Source: Planctomycetota bacterium (GTDB lineage: Bacteria > Planctomycetota > Planctomycetia > Pirellulales > Pirellulaceae). Taken from it: DNA of 64,000 nucleotides. The notes under the pieces were generated by a model. It was not told where the DNA came from and ran no database searches. It saw nothing but the letters and a program-made list of their open reading frames with translations. A program made the translations under genes and the position numbers. Positions 34,045 to 42,959 of the stretch are shown here, piece by piece. Within the stretch, counting starts at the first letter, position 1; each line of letters begins with the position of its first letter. The DNA lies in contig JAGWWZ010000001.1 in the NCBI GenBank assembly GCA_018970165.1, positions 1-64,000 on the forward strand, written 5' to 3'.

Positions 34045-35376
34045 ATGGCGATAGATTACACCCATGCCGATGTCGCGTGGTCGCAGGTCTGTGTGACGCG
34101 ACTTGCGGAATCGTTGAACGCCGGCGAAATCGGCTTAGAAAAACCGGCATTGAGCTCGGAAACAACCTGCCCGCTTCGCTGGGAGCGGCCACCATCGCAC
34201 TGGGCGGTCCTGTTGTTGGCTGACGCTGTGCTGAACCATGATTTCGATAAGGAACTCTTGCAACGCGACGCTGGTCTGCGAGGCTTGCTCGAGCAGGCCC
34301 TTCGATGGCTGGCGACATGGATTCTCCAGATCATTCGGGAACCCAGTTCGGAAAATGATGCATCCTCGCCACTGATGCAAGCCATGGCGGCGCAGCGCGG
34401 AGCGATGCTCTACCAACGCTTCTACGAGCTTCGAATGCGGCATATCCAAGGAATGCTTCTCCAGGCTCTGCTCGGAAACCAGGTTCGATCCGCGATCGTG
34501 CTGGGAGTAGATCTCCTGGTCGATTGTCCCCCGCATTCGTGGCAAGACTCGAGCTTGGCGATTTCGTCGCTGGTTCAGTCAGAACATTGGAAAGTCGATG
34601 ACGTGTATCCACGGTTGCTCGATTCCACCGATCCGGCCGTTCTCGCCCCTGCCTTGGATCTCGCAAACCTCCTTTCGCAGGAAAAGAGTGTCACGCCGCA
34701 TCCAGCCTCGGAACGATTCGAAAACCTACTTGCCCTCTTGGGAGGTGTCGTCTCTCGATTGGGGCTTCTGGAAGAAGACCCGGCCCGTTTTTCTCAAAGC
34801 GTATCGGAAATTCAACAGATCCTCTTCGACAGCGTATCGCTTACCGTGTCGCTCTGTCACACCATGGCTTTGCTGGGGGACTCGCGAGCCATCGGGAAAC
34901 TCAATCAAGCCATGGATCTGCGACATCGTCGCATTCGGGCCGAGGCGGGATTCGCTTTGGCGAAGCTAGGGGAATCGTCAGCAGTCGACCGCTTGCTGGA
35001 GTTGGTGGAGGATGACGCGACGCGACCGCGTGTTTTGCAGTATGCCGAGGAACTGGGGCTAGGTGGTCGGATTCGACCTGAGTGGCAAAGCGACGAAGCC
35101 AGAGCTAGATCGATGCTCGCTCTGCATCTGAGTCAACCCGAATGGTTTGCGATCGCACCCCAACGGATCGAGCTGGTCGATCGTCGCGAATTAATAATTC
35201 CCGGTTACCAAGATCCGCAAGCCTGCTTCCTGCTTCGCTACGAATACGACATCGGACCGCATGGGATCGCGAATATCGGCTTTTCAGGTCCGTGCGTCTA
35301 TTTGTTCCCAACCAACAACTTGGATTGGGACTACGACATGATCTACGAGTTGGTGCTGCAGTCGCTGGAAGAATAG
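34045..35376 (+). CDS. HEAT-repeat-like protein, unknown function
   Basis: 443 residues, soluble, helical throughout, with no signal peptide. The middle part has HEAT-like helix pairs, such as AIGKLNQAMDLRHRRIRAEA, FALAKLGESSAVDRLLELVE and DDATRPRVLQYAEELG (about 286-335). The C-terminal 90 residues look alpha/beta, with LLRYEYDIGPHGIANIGFSG. No specific family recognised. Start ATG at 34045 after GGGAAAAG. Divergent from the helicase; ends at a strong hairpin terminator. Confidence 0.7.
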   Translation: MAIDYTHADVAWSQVCVTRLAESLNAGEIGLEKPALSSETTCPLRWERPPSHWAVLLLADAVLNHDFDKELLQRDAGLRGLLEQALRWLATWILQIIREPSSENDASSPLMQAMAAQRGAMLYQRFYELRMRHIQGMLLQALLGNQVRSAIVLGVDLLVDCPPHSWQDSSLAISSLVQSEHWKVDDVYPRLLDSTDPAVLAPALDLANLLSQEKSVTPHPASERFENLLALLGGVVSRLGLLEEDPARFSQSVSEIQQILFDSVSLTVSLCHTMALLGDSRAIGKLNQAMDLRHRRIRAEAGFALAKLGESSAVDRLLELVEDDATRPRVLQYAEELGLGGRIRPEWQSDEARARSMLALHLSQPEWFAIAPQRIELVDRRELIIPGYQDPQACFLLRYEYDIGPHGIANIGFSGPCVYLFPTNNLDWDYDMIYELVLQSLEE

Positions 35377-35403
35377 CACTTAGCTTAGCGATCAAACAAA
35401 AAA

Positions 35404-35436
35404 AGCGAGCCGACGAAATTGTCGGCTCGCTCTTTG
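35404..35436. terminator. Bidirectional rho-independent terminator
   Basis: AGCGAGCCGAC (35404-35414) pairs perfectly with GTCGGCTCGCT (35421-35431) around GAAATT, with an A tract on the left and TCTTTGTT on the right. It serves both the HEAT-like gene and the convergent DUF1559 gene. Confidence 0.92.
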
Positions 35437-35467
35437 TTAACTCACAATTTGATAATGGCCTAGACCA

Positions 35468-36541
35468 TTACTCGTCAATGTTCGCAACTTCGCCGCCGTT
35501 ACGCGTAACCAGTGCAGTGAACACTTGAGTCGCGGTCGATGCAGCCATGAAAGTCACAGAACCATCGCCACGAACAACCTGCACTCCGCTGGTGTGGAAG
35601 GAGTAGGGGTTGTTTTCATTGTAGATGTTGATGACCGAGCAACCCTGAAGATTCGGAGTGGCACGGTCTGTACCAGCCAATCCTCGCGGGTGACGGGCAC
35701 TGTTCCAGTCGACATAGGAAGAGTTCAAGGTGAACCCAGGTGGAGTAGTCGTCCAAGTTCCTTGAAAGGGAGCTCCATTAAAGTAGAGTCGCTGTTTGCC
35801 CGCGATCTCAATAAAGCAGATGGTGTTTGAAAGACCATCGGTTACCGCTGCGAATTTTCGTTTCGGGTTGACGACGATTTCCGCGTTCTCCCCACCAGCA
35901 TCATTTGCTCCAAGCATCGAATTATGGGTAGTGGCATTCGGCAAGCCAACGCAAGTCGCCAACGTGCTATCCAGACCGCGCAGGGCAACATAATCGGTCC
36001 GTGGCAGAATGAACTGCACGCCCGACGGGAGAATACCCGCCTGATTGAACCAAGGACCGTAATCCGATTCTGCAGGGAGAGTCGGTGTCGATGGGCAAAT
36101 AAACGTAGGAACAGTCGAGGTCGCCGCAGCGGGGACAACCGCACCCAGGGGTGGCGGCAAGTTGCGAGGATCGATCAGAGGCTTTCTCAGATCGAAGTTT
36201 TGATAGATCGTGTTCCCTTCAATGTAAGGAAGGAGCAGACCGAGAACCCCGAAACTTCGTCGAGCATCCGAGGTGAGAGCAAAAAACGGATTGCCCTGAG
36301 CGGCGTAGGTGTCGGTCAAGCGGAATTGGGTTGCCCATGTGGGTACCCATTTGTTAGCTGATTCGTGGTTGTGCACCGCCATTCCCAATTGTCGCATGTT
36401 GTTGCCACAACTCATTCGTCGTGCCGCCTCGCGTGCGGCTTGTACAGCTGGCAATAACAATCCGACCAAAATACCAATGATCGCAATCACCACCAGCAAC
36501 TCGACCAGCGTAAAGCCATGTCGTCGAGAAGTTCGATTCAT
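35468..36541 (-). CDS. DUF1559 pseudopilin-like protein
   Basis: 357 residues. The N-terminus is a type-IV-pilin/pseudopilin leader: basic start, then [15 protein letters not shown] (about 9-23) with cleavage expected after the Gly and the conserved Glu at +5. RREAARR-like [20 protein letters not shown] follows, the hallmark of DUF1559. The large C-terminal part is the DUF1559 domain with a GDGSVTF-like [11 protein letters not shown] end. The family is greatly expanded in planctomycetes; it is presumed surface-located through a type-II-secretion-like system. A GGAGG lies six bases before the ATG. Confidence 0.95.
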   Translation of the reverse strand: MNRTSRRHGFTLVELLVVIAIIGILVGLLLPAVQAAREAARRMSCGNNMRQLGMAVHNHESANKWVPTWATQFRLTDTYAAQGNPFFALTSDARRSFGVLGLLLPYIEGNTIYQNFDLRKPLIDPRNLPPPLGAVVPAAATSTVPTFICPSTPTLPAESDYGPWFNQAGILPSGVQFILPRTDYVALRGLDSTLATCVGLPNATTHNSMLGANDAGGENAEIVVNPKRKFAAVTDGLSNTICFIEIAGKQRLYFNGAPFQGTWTTTPPGFTLNSSYVDWNSARHPRGLAGTDRATPNLQGCSVINIYNENNPYSFHTSGVQVVRGDGSVTFMAASTATQVFTALVTRNGGEVANIDE

Positions 36542-36747
36542 TACCCACCTCCGAAGGTTAGAAAAGGATACATAATAGAAAGACAGAGGAGGAGCGTACT
36601 CCGCTAACTACTTTAAGACCCGCATGTGCCAGCGTCTACTAGAAGATAGGTATTTTGTGAGCCAGCATTGAAAAATCTGGTAGTTTTCTCCGGTCGTACC
36701 CCAGCGGTTCGAGCAGGGAGAGGACCGAGAACCCTTGGAAATGACTT

Positions 36748-37563
36748 CTACCGCCCCTCTCGAAACCAGGGGCAAAGCCATTTGCGGAACCATTCCAGGC
36801 CGGAATCGAGGATGAGTCCCAGTACACCTAGGACGAACGCGTAGAACAGGATGATGTCAAAAGACAAGAGCTTATACTGCATCCGAATTTGGGAACCCAT
36901 ACCAGGTTCTCCAACGGAGTACTCAGCAAGAACCAGATAGACCATGGCTGGTCCGGTTTGGGAGCGAATGCAGTCTAAAACATTGGGAAGGATTTGCTTC
37001 CAAATTACCTCGTAAATGACTTCGAGCTCGGAGGCTCCCAATGTGTATGCCTTGCTGATTGCCTCGTCGCTGACATTGTCTCTGACGGCTTGGAATATCG
37101 TTTGTGTCATGGAGAAAAAAATCCCAAGAGCAACCATCAACACGTACATGCGAAAGCTGATTCCTGCGAACAAGAAATAGAAGGGCATGATTGCGACCGG
37201 CGGAACCTTGGACATGAATGTAATGATTGGACTGATCGGTGCCTCGATCCATCGGTAGCAACCCATAAGGATACCGATGATGGTTGAAGCGATGACACCC
37301 AAACCGAGGCCCAGTGCTAAACGCGACAGAGTAGCCCCGATGTCATTCCAAAACATCGGTGGCTTTGGGGCTTCAGTTGGTCCCTGCATCTTAAAAGCTC
37401 GTTGTATCCCCTCAATCAATTTGGAATAAGAGGGAACGGTCGTCTGCGAGGGATTATTAGCAGTCTGTCTTACCGAGAGCCATTCGTACACCGCAAGCAC
37501 GACGATAACGCCAGCGATTGCGAGCGAAACAAACAGCCACTTGGGAAGATTCCGACGTATCAC
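36748..37563 (-). CDS. ABC transporter permease, TauC/SsuC-like (no ATPase partner nearby)
   Basis: 271 residues from a GTG at 37563. Six membrane segments, with the first about 11-28. The cytoplasmic loop AYTLGASELEVIYEVIWKQI-type sequence (about 171-190, with the EAISKAYTLGA coupling motif) is the site that docks onto an ATPase. ATLSRLALGLGLGVIASTII and FMSKVPPVAIMPFYFLF fit the nitrate/sulfonate/taurine permease family. It is the last gene of the five-gene operon starting at 41908. No ATP-binding subunit lies in the operon or anywhere in the window. Confidence 0.9.
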   Translation of the reverse strand: MIRRNLPKWLFVSLAIAGVIVVLAVYEWLSVRQTANNPSQTTVPSYSKLIEGIQRAFKMQGPTEAPKPPMFWNDIGATLSRLALGLGLGVIASTIIGILMGCYRWIEAPISPIITFMSKVPPVAIMPFYFLFAGISFRMYVLMVALGIFFSMTQTIFQAVRDNVSDEAISKAYTLGASELEVIYEVIWKQILPNVLDCIRSQTGPAMVYLVLAEYSVGEPGMGSQIRMQYKLLSFDIILFYAFVLGVLGLILDSGLEWFRKWLCPWFREGR

Positions 37564-37578
37564 TAGAGAGGTTCCAAT

Positions 37579-38709
37579 CTACTTCTTTGACTCGATATAT
37601 GATTTCAGGTAAGAGGCATCGAAGTCCATAGCTCCTTCCTTGTTTCCAAAAGAGAGGTTGATCGGCTCGGGGGTCATACCATACTTCACACAGAAGTCAT
37701 TCACCTTTTTCATGGTCTCTTTTTGGAACAAATCACTGGTGAAGAGCCGGATCGCATCGTTCGGATCCGAGTAAAAGCGAGTCTGCTTGACGATCGTTTT
37801 CATATCTGCCAACTCGAGCTTAGAGAATTTAGCACCGATCCCAACCAGTGTTTGGTCGGAAGTCTTCGGATCCGCCATCCGTTCATTCATGACGTAAAAC
37901 GTCTTCAGAATCGCCATCGCAAAGTCTTTGCCCCCTTTTTTGTTGAGGGAATCTTTACTGACGACAACCATATCGATGATCTCTTCGGGGATTTCCTCGG
38001 AGCTGAAAAGGACTTTGGCATCGCTACGGCTACGCAAGGATTGCATTACAAATGGGTTCCAAACCATGATCGACTGCACGCTTGGGTCTTTTCCTTGGAA
38101 GGCGACGGCAGCTTGTGCCGGATCCATTTGACTAAAAGGGTAATCGGCGTTTGCGACCTTCCGATTTTCCAAACAACGGTCAAAGCAATACTGAGACACA
38201 CTCTTCTCGAGCCCGTGGGTTTTCTTTCCTTTGAGCCCTTCAAGCGAATCGATTCCTGCGGTAATACAAGCATCGGCCCCTGCGCTGGTGGAGGTCGGGA
38301 TGATTGCGACCGCAGCGCGGGAGCGGGCTGCCGGTAGGATATCAATATTGGTGATGCATACCGCATCGGTCATGGATATGCCGTAGAGATTGATGCACTG
38401 GTCGTAATCGGCCAGCACCAACTCGATATCCACGTTGAACTCTTTCTCAATGGAGCCCATCCCGTTTTGAGTGCCATCGATCAAGCCCACTTCGTCAGCT
38501 ACGCCGAAAATACTCCATGAGGGGTATTCGCTCCAAGCCAATCGAAATCTGGCTGGTGGTAGTTTGATGTCTGTGTCGGAGGTGTCTGCGTTAGCAGTCC
38601 GGTTGTTGGTTGCCGTTGTCGCAGGCTTGCTTTCGGTGCATCCCGCGGCGGCCAAGGCCGCGATGAAGCAACTGAGGACGGACCATCTCCACATCGATTT
38701 CATTTTCAT
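37579..38709 (-). CDS. TauA/NMT1-like substrate-binding lipoprotein
   Basis: 376 residues. Lipoprotein signal ends at C24 (ALAAAGC). The mature part is a periplasmic-binding-protein type-2 fold of the NitT/TauT group: RFRLAWSEYPSWSIFGVADE (about 53-72), AVCITNIDILPAA and GKKTHGLEKSVSQYCFD. The C-terminal lobe has VWNPFVMQSL and IIDMVVVSKDSLNKKG, which are echoed in the OmpA-fusion protein at 40373-41908, so the two are probably paralogues. GGAGAA sits seven bases before the ATG. The ligand is unknown. It precedes the permease by 15 bp. Confidence 0.88.
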   Translation of the reverse strand: MKMKSMWRWSVLSCFIAALAAAGCTESKPATTATNNRTANADTSDTDIKLPPARFRLAWSEYPSWSIFGVADEVGLIDGTQNGMGSIEKEFNVDIELVLADYDQCINLYGISMTDAVCITNIDILPAARSRAAVAIIPTSTSAGADACITAGIDSLEGLKGKKTHGLEKSVSQYCFDRCLENRKVANADYPFSQMDPAQAAVAFQGKDPSVQSIMVWNPFVMQSLRSRSDAKVLFSSEEIPEEIIDMVVVSKDSLNKKGGKDFAMAILKTFYVMNERMADPKTSDQTLVGIGAKFSKLELADMKTIVKQTRFYSDPNDAIRLFTSDLFQKETMKKVNDFCVKYGMTPEPINLSFGNKEGAMDFDASYLKSYIESKK

Positions 38710-38757
38710 CTCTTGTTCTCCGGGTTTTGGAAGTTATCGGTGAAAGCCTTCGTTGAA

Positions 38758-39567
38758 TCATGCCTCGGGAATCTTGGTGTCGTGAGCAGGCGGTTCGCTG
38801 CTCTTCTTCTCTTGCGACAGACCGATCAGTGCGTCGAACTCGTCGTCCGCAGCGGACTTCTGCGCATACTCGAGAAACTCGGACTCTGCCCGCTTGGAAT
38901 CCATGCCGGCCAGTTCGCGGGAGATGCGGGCATTCGCAGATGCCTTTTGACGCATATCGCGAAGGCGTTGCAGTTCCTCGGAGGTCTTGTCGTTGGAAAT
39001 GCCGTTGACCATATCGGCAATCTGCTTTTCCTCCGTCGCTGAAAGGACGTCGGCAACCGCATCGTGCTTTTCTTCCTTGATTTTGTCCAGCTCGCGCATC
39101 AAGCTTTGGATTTGGTTCTTGTGGCCGGTCACATTCTGAACGAGCTGTTTGAGATCCTCGTCGATTTCGTTGGCTCGCTGTTGTTTCTCAGCCAGGGTGC
39201 TGGAGAAGTCTTTGAAGGCGGCCTGGCATTTGGCGTACTCGGGATCATTTTTGATCGCGACCGAGTCGCCGTTGTATTTATCCACCAATTGTTTGGCTCG
39301 CGCGGCAGCTCCGGACTTGAGTTTCTCGAGCTTTTGAATTTCCTCTGTGAGGGAAGTCAGTTTGGCTTTTTTCGCCTCCTCCTGCGCGATCATGGCGCTG
39401 ATCGCATCTTTATACTGATTTAGCCGATTTTTCTTTTCCTGAATGATGCGATCGTAGTTGGCGGAGATGACGGTCGGGTTAGCGCTCAGGGCATCGGCGG
39501 CCGCGTCGATCTTGCCAGTGAACAGATACTTGATTGCTCGAAAAAAACGGCCTATCGCATTGAACAT
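38758..39567 (-). CDS. pspA: PspA/IM30 family protein
   Basis: 269 residues from the ATG at 39567, which has GAGGAG nine bases upstream. The N-terminal amphipathic segment (FNAIGRFFRAIKYLF) and the following long coiled coil (about 40-205) are the PspA/Vipp1 architecture. These proteins are ESCRT-III-like, coat the inner face of the cytoplasmic membrane and maintain it under stress. The C-terminus is charged and unstructured. The usual partners pspB, pspC and pspF are absent; the gene sits third in an operon with binding-protein and permease genes. Confidence 0.82.
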   Translation of the reverse strand: MFNAIGRFFRAIKYLFTGKIDAAADALSANPTVISANYDRIIQEKKNRLNQYKDAISAMIAQEEAKKAKLTSLTEEIQKLEKLKSGAAARAKQLVDKYNGDSVAIKNDPEYAKCQAAFKDFSSTLAEKQQRANEIDEDLKQLVQNVTGHKNQIQSLMRELDKIKEEKHDAVADVLSATEEKQIADMVNGISNDKTSEELQRLRDMRQKASANARISRELAGMDSKRAESEFLEYAQKSAADDEFDALIGLSQEKKSSEPPAHDTKIPEA

Positions 39568-39616
39568 GAGTCTCAACTCCTCTCGGGGAATTCACTAAGG
39601 GAAAAGGGATCTTGGG

Positions 39617-40342
39617 TTATTCTTTCAGAAAGGACTCGTAGTCGGGGGAGCTTTCGAGTTCCTTCATGCGTTCGTCGGAACGCTTGGCGGCTTCGATCGA
39701 AGCCGCCAATTCGCTCTGGAGTGTATCCATATCGCGTTCCTGGTTCTTGTCGGCGAACCGACGAAATGTTTCGACTGCATCTCGCAAGTGGCCGGAACTC
39801 TCGACAGCTTCGCTGAGAAACCGCTCTCGCTGCTCGAGGGCATCGCGTCGCGCTGGTCCGCTCAGTTGCTGCGCTAGATGATACATTTTTAGGGACTGTT
39901 CGAGTTGATCCACTGCGGCCCAAAAAAGTTGTCTCGCTTGTTTGACAATCTCCATGCTCCGCAACTGGATGCCAGGGGTTTGAGCCACCCGCTCGATCTC
40001 GGCTCGATTGACCCGAAGGATCTTCAAGCAATCCTCGGTGCGAGCATCGTGATCGGCCAGGAGACGCTCTGCTAGATCGTTGAGCTTGGTTTCCTCGCGA
40101 CGAATCTGCTCGGCCACTTGGTCCCGCATCGCTTTTTCGGTGATCGCATCCATCCGAAAGATAAACCGTGTCGCGAACCAGCCGATCCCCACCAAGACGC
40201 CGACCAATCCAGCAGCGTTGAGCCAGTCGACGCCCCCCACCCCCCAGGACATGAGCCAAGCCGTCGCGCCACCGACGATCGGCAATACGACCGACGGCGC
40301 GACGAACAGCTCGTTCATAATTCGCTTTCGCAGATCGTCCAA
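39617..40342 (-). CDS. Membrane-anchored coiled-coil protein, unknown function
   Basis: 241 residues from a TTG at 40342, or 233 from the ATG at 40318. Two closely spaced membrane helices (about 16-35 and 40-60) are followed by a long cytoplasmic coiled coil (about 62-235), rich in Glu, Arg, Gln and Leu. No family recognised. The two-helix anchor plus coiled coil, and its place immediately before pspA, make it a good candidate for a membrane recruiter of PspA (inference). Confidence 0.7.
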   Translation of the reverse strand: MDDLRKRIMNELFVAPSVVLPIVGGATAWLMSWGVGGVDWLNAAGLVGVLVGIGWFATRFIFRMDAITEKAMRDQVAEQIRREETKLNDLAERLLADHDARTEDCLKILRVNRAEIERVAQTPGIQLRSMEIVKQARQLFWAAVDQLEQSLKMYHLAQQLSGPARRDALEQRERFLSEAVESSGHLRDAVETFRRFADKNQERDMDTLQSELAASIEAAKRSDERMKELESSPDYESFLKE

Positions 40343-40372
40343 AGCAGTCTGTCCTATTCCCCTTGCTCGATT

Positions 40373-41908
40373 TCAATACGGCACTTGACCCACAACGAAG
40401 CTCACCCGGGTTTGCCCGGTGATTTCGCCGGTGACGACGCGCATTCGCTCCGGTGGAATGCCGAGGGCCAGCAGATGCTTCAGCGCGGCGTCTCCTCGCT
40501 GCTGCGCCAGTTGAAGATTGGCTTGCATGTCTCCAGCCTTCGAAGCGTTTCCGCGGATAGTAAGATAGTATTGCGGCCAAGCCAGCAGTTTCTGACATAA
40601 CTCGTCGAGAATCCGTTTGCTCTGATCGGACAATGTCGCGCTGCCGCGCAGAAAGACAAGCTCCGGTACGCTGAGCGTACCTACCGTTACCAACCCGTCC
40701 CACTGCTCGTCGCTGAGAGCCTTTAGTTTTTCCTCGACCCTTACCGATTCAGAAGATAGACCAGGATGAAAGTTGCGGGTCTGAAGATTCTCTAACGGGC
40801 GATCAAAGAAATAACGATTGAATTTCTCGTCGCTGCCAATGCTCGATATCGCTCCCGATTTCGAAAGAACGGTGGCAATTCGCCCGAGCATGTCTTCGAC
40901 ATGAACGACTGCTCCCGCACGCTTGCCGAAGTGAGCGAAGTTCTCTTGCGTGTTCTTCCATTGGATCCCATCTACCAAGCGATTTGCCTGTTCCGCAGTT
41001 AGTTCCTGCTTGGTCTGCTTGGCATCTTCGAGTAACAAGCGAATCAAGGCTTGTTTCTCACTGTAGGAGTGAAGTGCGGTGAAGTAGGCTTCGAGGACCG
41101 ATTCGACCACAGGGCCATTTTTGAGCAAGTAATCTCGGCTGACGACCAACGAATCAACGATATAACCCGTGAATCGCGAACTATCGACCAACACATGGAG
41201 TTGATCGTTGGCCAGTATTTGACTGACGAACGGTTCCCAAGTCACATACACTTCGTTGGTAGCGGGGGAAGCAGCCCGATAGCGGGCGATCAATTTTTCG
41301 GGCGAATCGACTGTCTCGATGGCCGAGGCTCCGACATTCTTGAGATCGAAGTCCTGCATCACCACGCGAACAAGGGTCTCGCTGGGGGAATCCCCGACGA
41401 GCACAAAACGAACGTCGCTCTGATTGAGTCGATCGATATCGGGGAACTTGCCCTTATAAGCCAACATCGCATCGGCTCCGCGCGTTTCGTCGATGATCGC
41501 GACGATCGTAGCGGCCGGAGCATCGTTGCTCGAGAGAGTCTTCAGGAACGCGTCGATGGGGAACGCAGCCATCTGTAGCGTACCCTTTTGCAAACCCTCA
41601 GCACGCTTGGCGTAATTGGCGCCGTCGTCGACGTTCTTGATGCGAATGCCTCGATCTGCGAGCTGCTTCCGGAACTCCTCACTTCGCAGAATCGCGTATC
41701 CGGAAAAACTGTCGAGACCGAGCTGGATTTCATGCCTGTAGCGACTCGTTCCCGATGTCTTCTCAACTTTTTCGTTCTCTTGCTGCTGGGCTTGCTCGGC
41801 CTGCTGCTGAGACCGACGAGGATAAATCACCAAACGCCAGATCGAAACTCCGATCCCGAACAGGACGAGCCAAACAAGGGCGACGAGTACAATCTTGGCT
41901 TTGCTCAC
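40373..41908 (-). CDS. Membrane-anchored substrate-binding protein fused to OmpA-like domain
   Basis: 511 residues from a GTG at 41908. One membrane helix (about 5-27) and a Gln-rich spacer precede a NitT/TauT-type binding-protein domain (about 58-330) with LGLDSFSGYAILRSEEF, TWEPFVSQIL and SLVVSRDYLLKNG. The last 120 residues resemble an OmpA peptidoglycan-binding domain: FLRGSATLSDQSKRILDEL, LTIRGNASKAGD and LAQQRGDAALKHLLALGIP. Similar binding-protein/OmpA fusions are known as annotations but their function is unclear. It is the first gene of the operon and could link the inner membrane, a soluble ligand and the cell wall. Confidence 0.85.
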   Translation of the reverse strand: MSKAKIVLVALVWLVLFGIGVSIWRLVIYPRRSQQQAEQAQQQENEKVEKTSGTSRYRHEIQLGLDSFSGYAILRSEEFRKQLADRGIRIKNVDDGANYAKRAEGLQKGTLQMAAFPIDAFLKTLSSNDAPAATIVAIIDETRGADAMLAYKGKFPDIDRLNQSDVRFVLVGDSPSETLVRVVMQDFDLKNVGASAIETVDSPEKLIARYRAASPATNEVYVTWEPFVSQILANDQLHVLVDSSRFTGYIVDSLVVSRDYLLKNGPVVESVLEAYFTALHSYSEKQALIRLLLEDAKQTKQELTAEQANRLVDGIQWKNTQENFAHFGKRAGAVVHVEDMLGRIATVLSKSGAISSIGSDEKFNRYFFDRPLENLQTRNFHPGLSSESVRVEEKLKALSDEQWDGLVTVGTLSVPELVFLRGSATLSDQSKRILDELCQKLLAWPQYYLTIRGNASKAGDMQANLQLAQQRGDAALKHLLALGIPPERMRVVTGEITGQTRVSFVVGQVPY

Positions 41909-42122
41909 GATATCAAACGCGGTTCAAATTACCGAAGGGCCCCATCCTAGGCCGAAAACATGTAACCTGGAGGCGCGCAAACCACTTCGAGGAACAAGGA
42001 TAGGAAAACGTATAGTACCATGAAGGTCGGGATCTTTGGGACCCTTCCTGAGTTTCTAGGAAGCTCCCCAGTTTTTTGACTCCAGCTTGCTCAGGAATGG
42101 ACGATTCGTTAAGGAATGGTAC

Positions 42123-42956
42123 ATGAAATCGCTAGAAAGTATTGAAGCCATCCCAACGCTCGCTCCCCGACCCGCTCATGCTCACAAGGGACTCTACGGA
42201 CATGCTCTTCTAGTCGGGGGAAGCCTCGGCATGACCGGAGCCATCATCCTCGCCGGACGAGGAGCCCTTCGCGCCGGAGCAGGACTCGTCACTCTGGCGG
42301 TACCCACCGCTTGCCAGGGAATCGCAGCCTCGGCACTCCCGTCTGCCATGACACTCGGACTCGACGATCAGTTGTCTGGATTGAAAGATCCTCGATTCGA
42401 AAACTGCACCCTGGCCATCGGACCAGGCTTGGGACGGAACCCGAACTCGGACCATCAAGTGGCCAAACTGTTCGTTGAATGGAGAAGCACCGCCATCCTG
42501 GATGCTGATGCTCTCAATGCGCTGACTAGCACGGCATGGCAGGATCTGAAGCCGCGAGGACCTCGTATCCTTACACCCCATCCGGGCGAATGGTCGCGGC
42601 TCTGCGGTATTGCCGCCGCTGACCGAGCAGCTCAACAACAGCGAGCGATCGAAATCGCCCATGATCTCGGCTTGATCATCGTTCTCAAGGGGCATCGAAC
42701 CATGGTCACAGATGGAAACCGAGTTTATGAGAATTCGACCGGTAACCCGAGCATGGCGGTCGGAGGCAACGGCGATGTCCTAACCGGCATCCTGGCCGCG
42801 CTGGTATGCCAGAAGCTTGCTCCATTCGAGGCCGCACAACTTGCAGTTTATTTGCACGGACTATCTGGCGATATCGCTCACCAGCGTCTCGGAACGCCAA
42901 GTTCACTGCCAGAGGATCTGCTGGAACATTTGCCAACCGCCTTTCAGAGGGTTTAA
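42123..42956 (+). CDS. nnrD: ADP-dependent NAD(P)H-hydrate dehydratase
   Basis: 277 residues from the ATG at 42123, with AAGGA seven bases upstream; an ATG at 42087 lacks one. YjeF_C/ribokinase-like fold: YGHALLVGGSLGMTGA (about 21-36), ALRAGAGLVTLAVP, ILTPHPGEWSRL (about 150-161), VLKGHRTMVTDG and GNGDVLTGILAAL (about 217-229), with the catalytic Asp in the NGD motif. It removes water from hydrated NAD(P)H using ADP, completing the repair begun by NnrE. Its stop is three bases from that of the convergent yggS. Confidence 0.93.
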   Translation: MKSLESIEAIPTLAPRPAHAHKGLYGHALLVGGSLGMTGAIILAGRGALRAGAGLVTLAVPTACQGIAASALPSAMTLGLDDQLSGLKDPRFENCTLAIGPGLGRNPNSDHQVAKLFVEWRSTAILDADALNALTSTAWQDLKPRGPRILTPHPGEWSRLCGIAAADRAAQQQRAIEIAHDLGLIIVLKGHRTMVTDGNRVYENSTGNPSMAVGGNGDVLTGILAALVCQKLAPFEAAQLAVYLHGLSGDIAHQRLGTPSSLPEDLLEHLPTAFQRV

Positions 42957-42959
42957 CGT

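Noticed and set aside
39573-40703. 376-codon minus-strand ORF, Arg/Ser-rich
   Set aside because: Out-of-frame overlap of the coiled-coil gene and the OmpA fusion; extreme Arg/Ser content is typical of a shadow frame.
42040-42085. Hairpin CTTCCT/AGGAAG followed by six T upstream of nnrD
   Set aside because: The stem is only six bases and the T run starts eight bases later, so it is not a convincing terminator.
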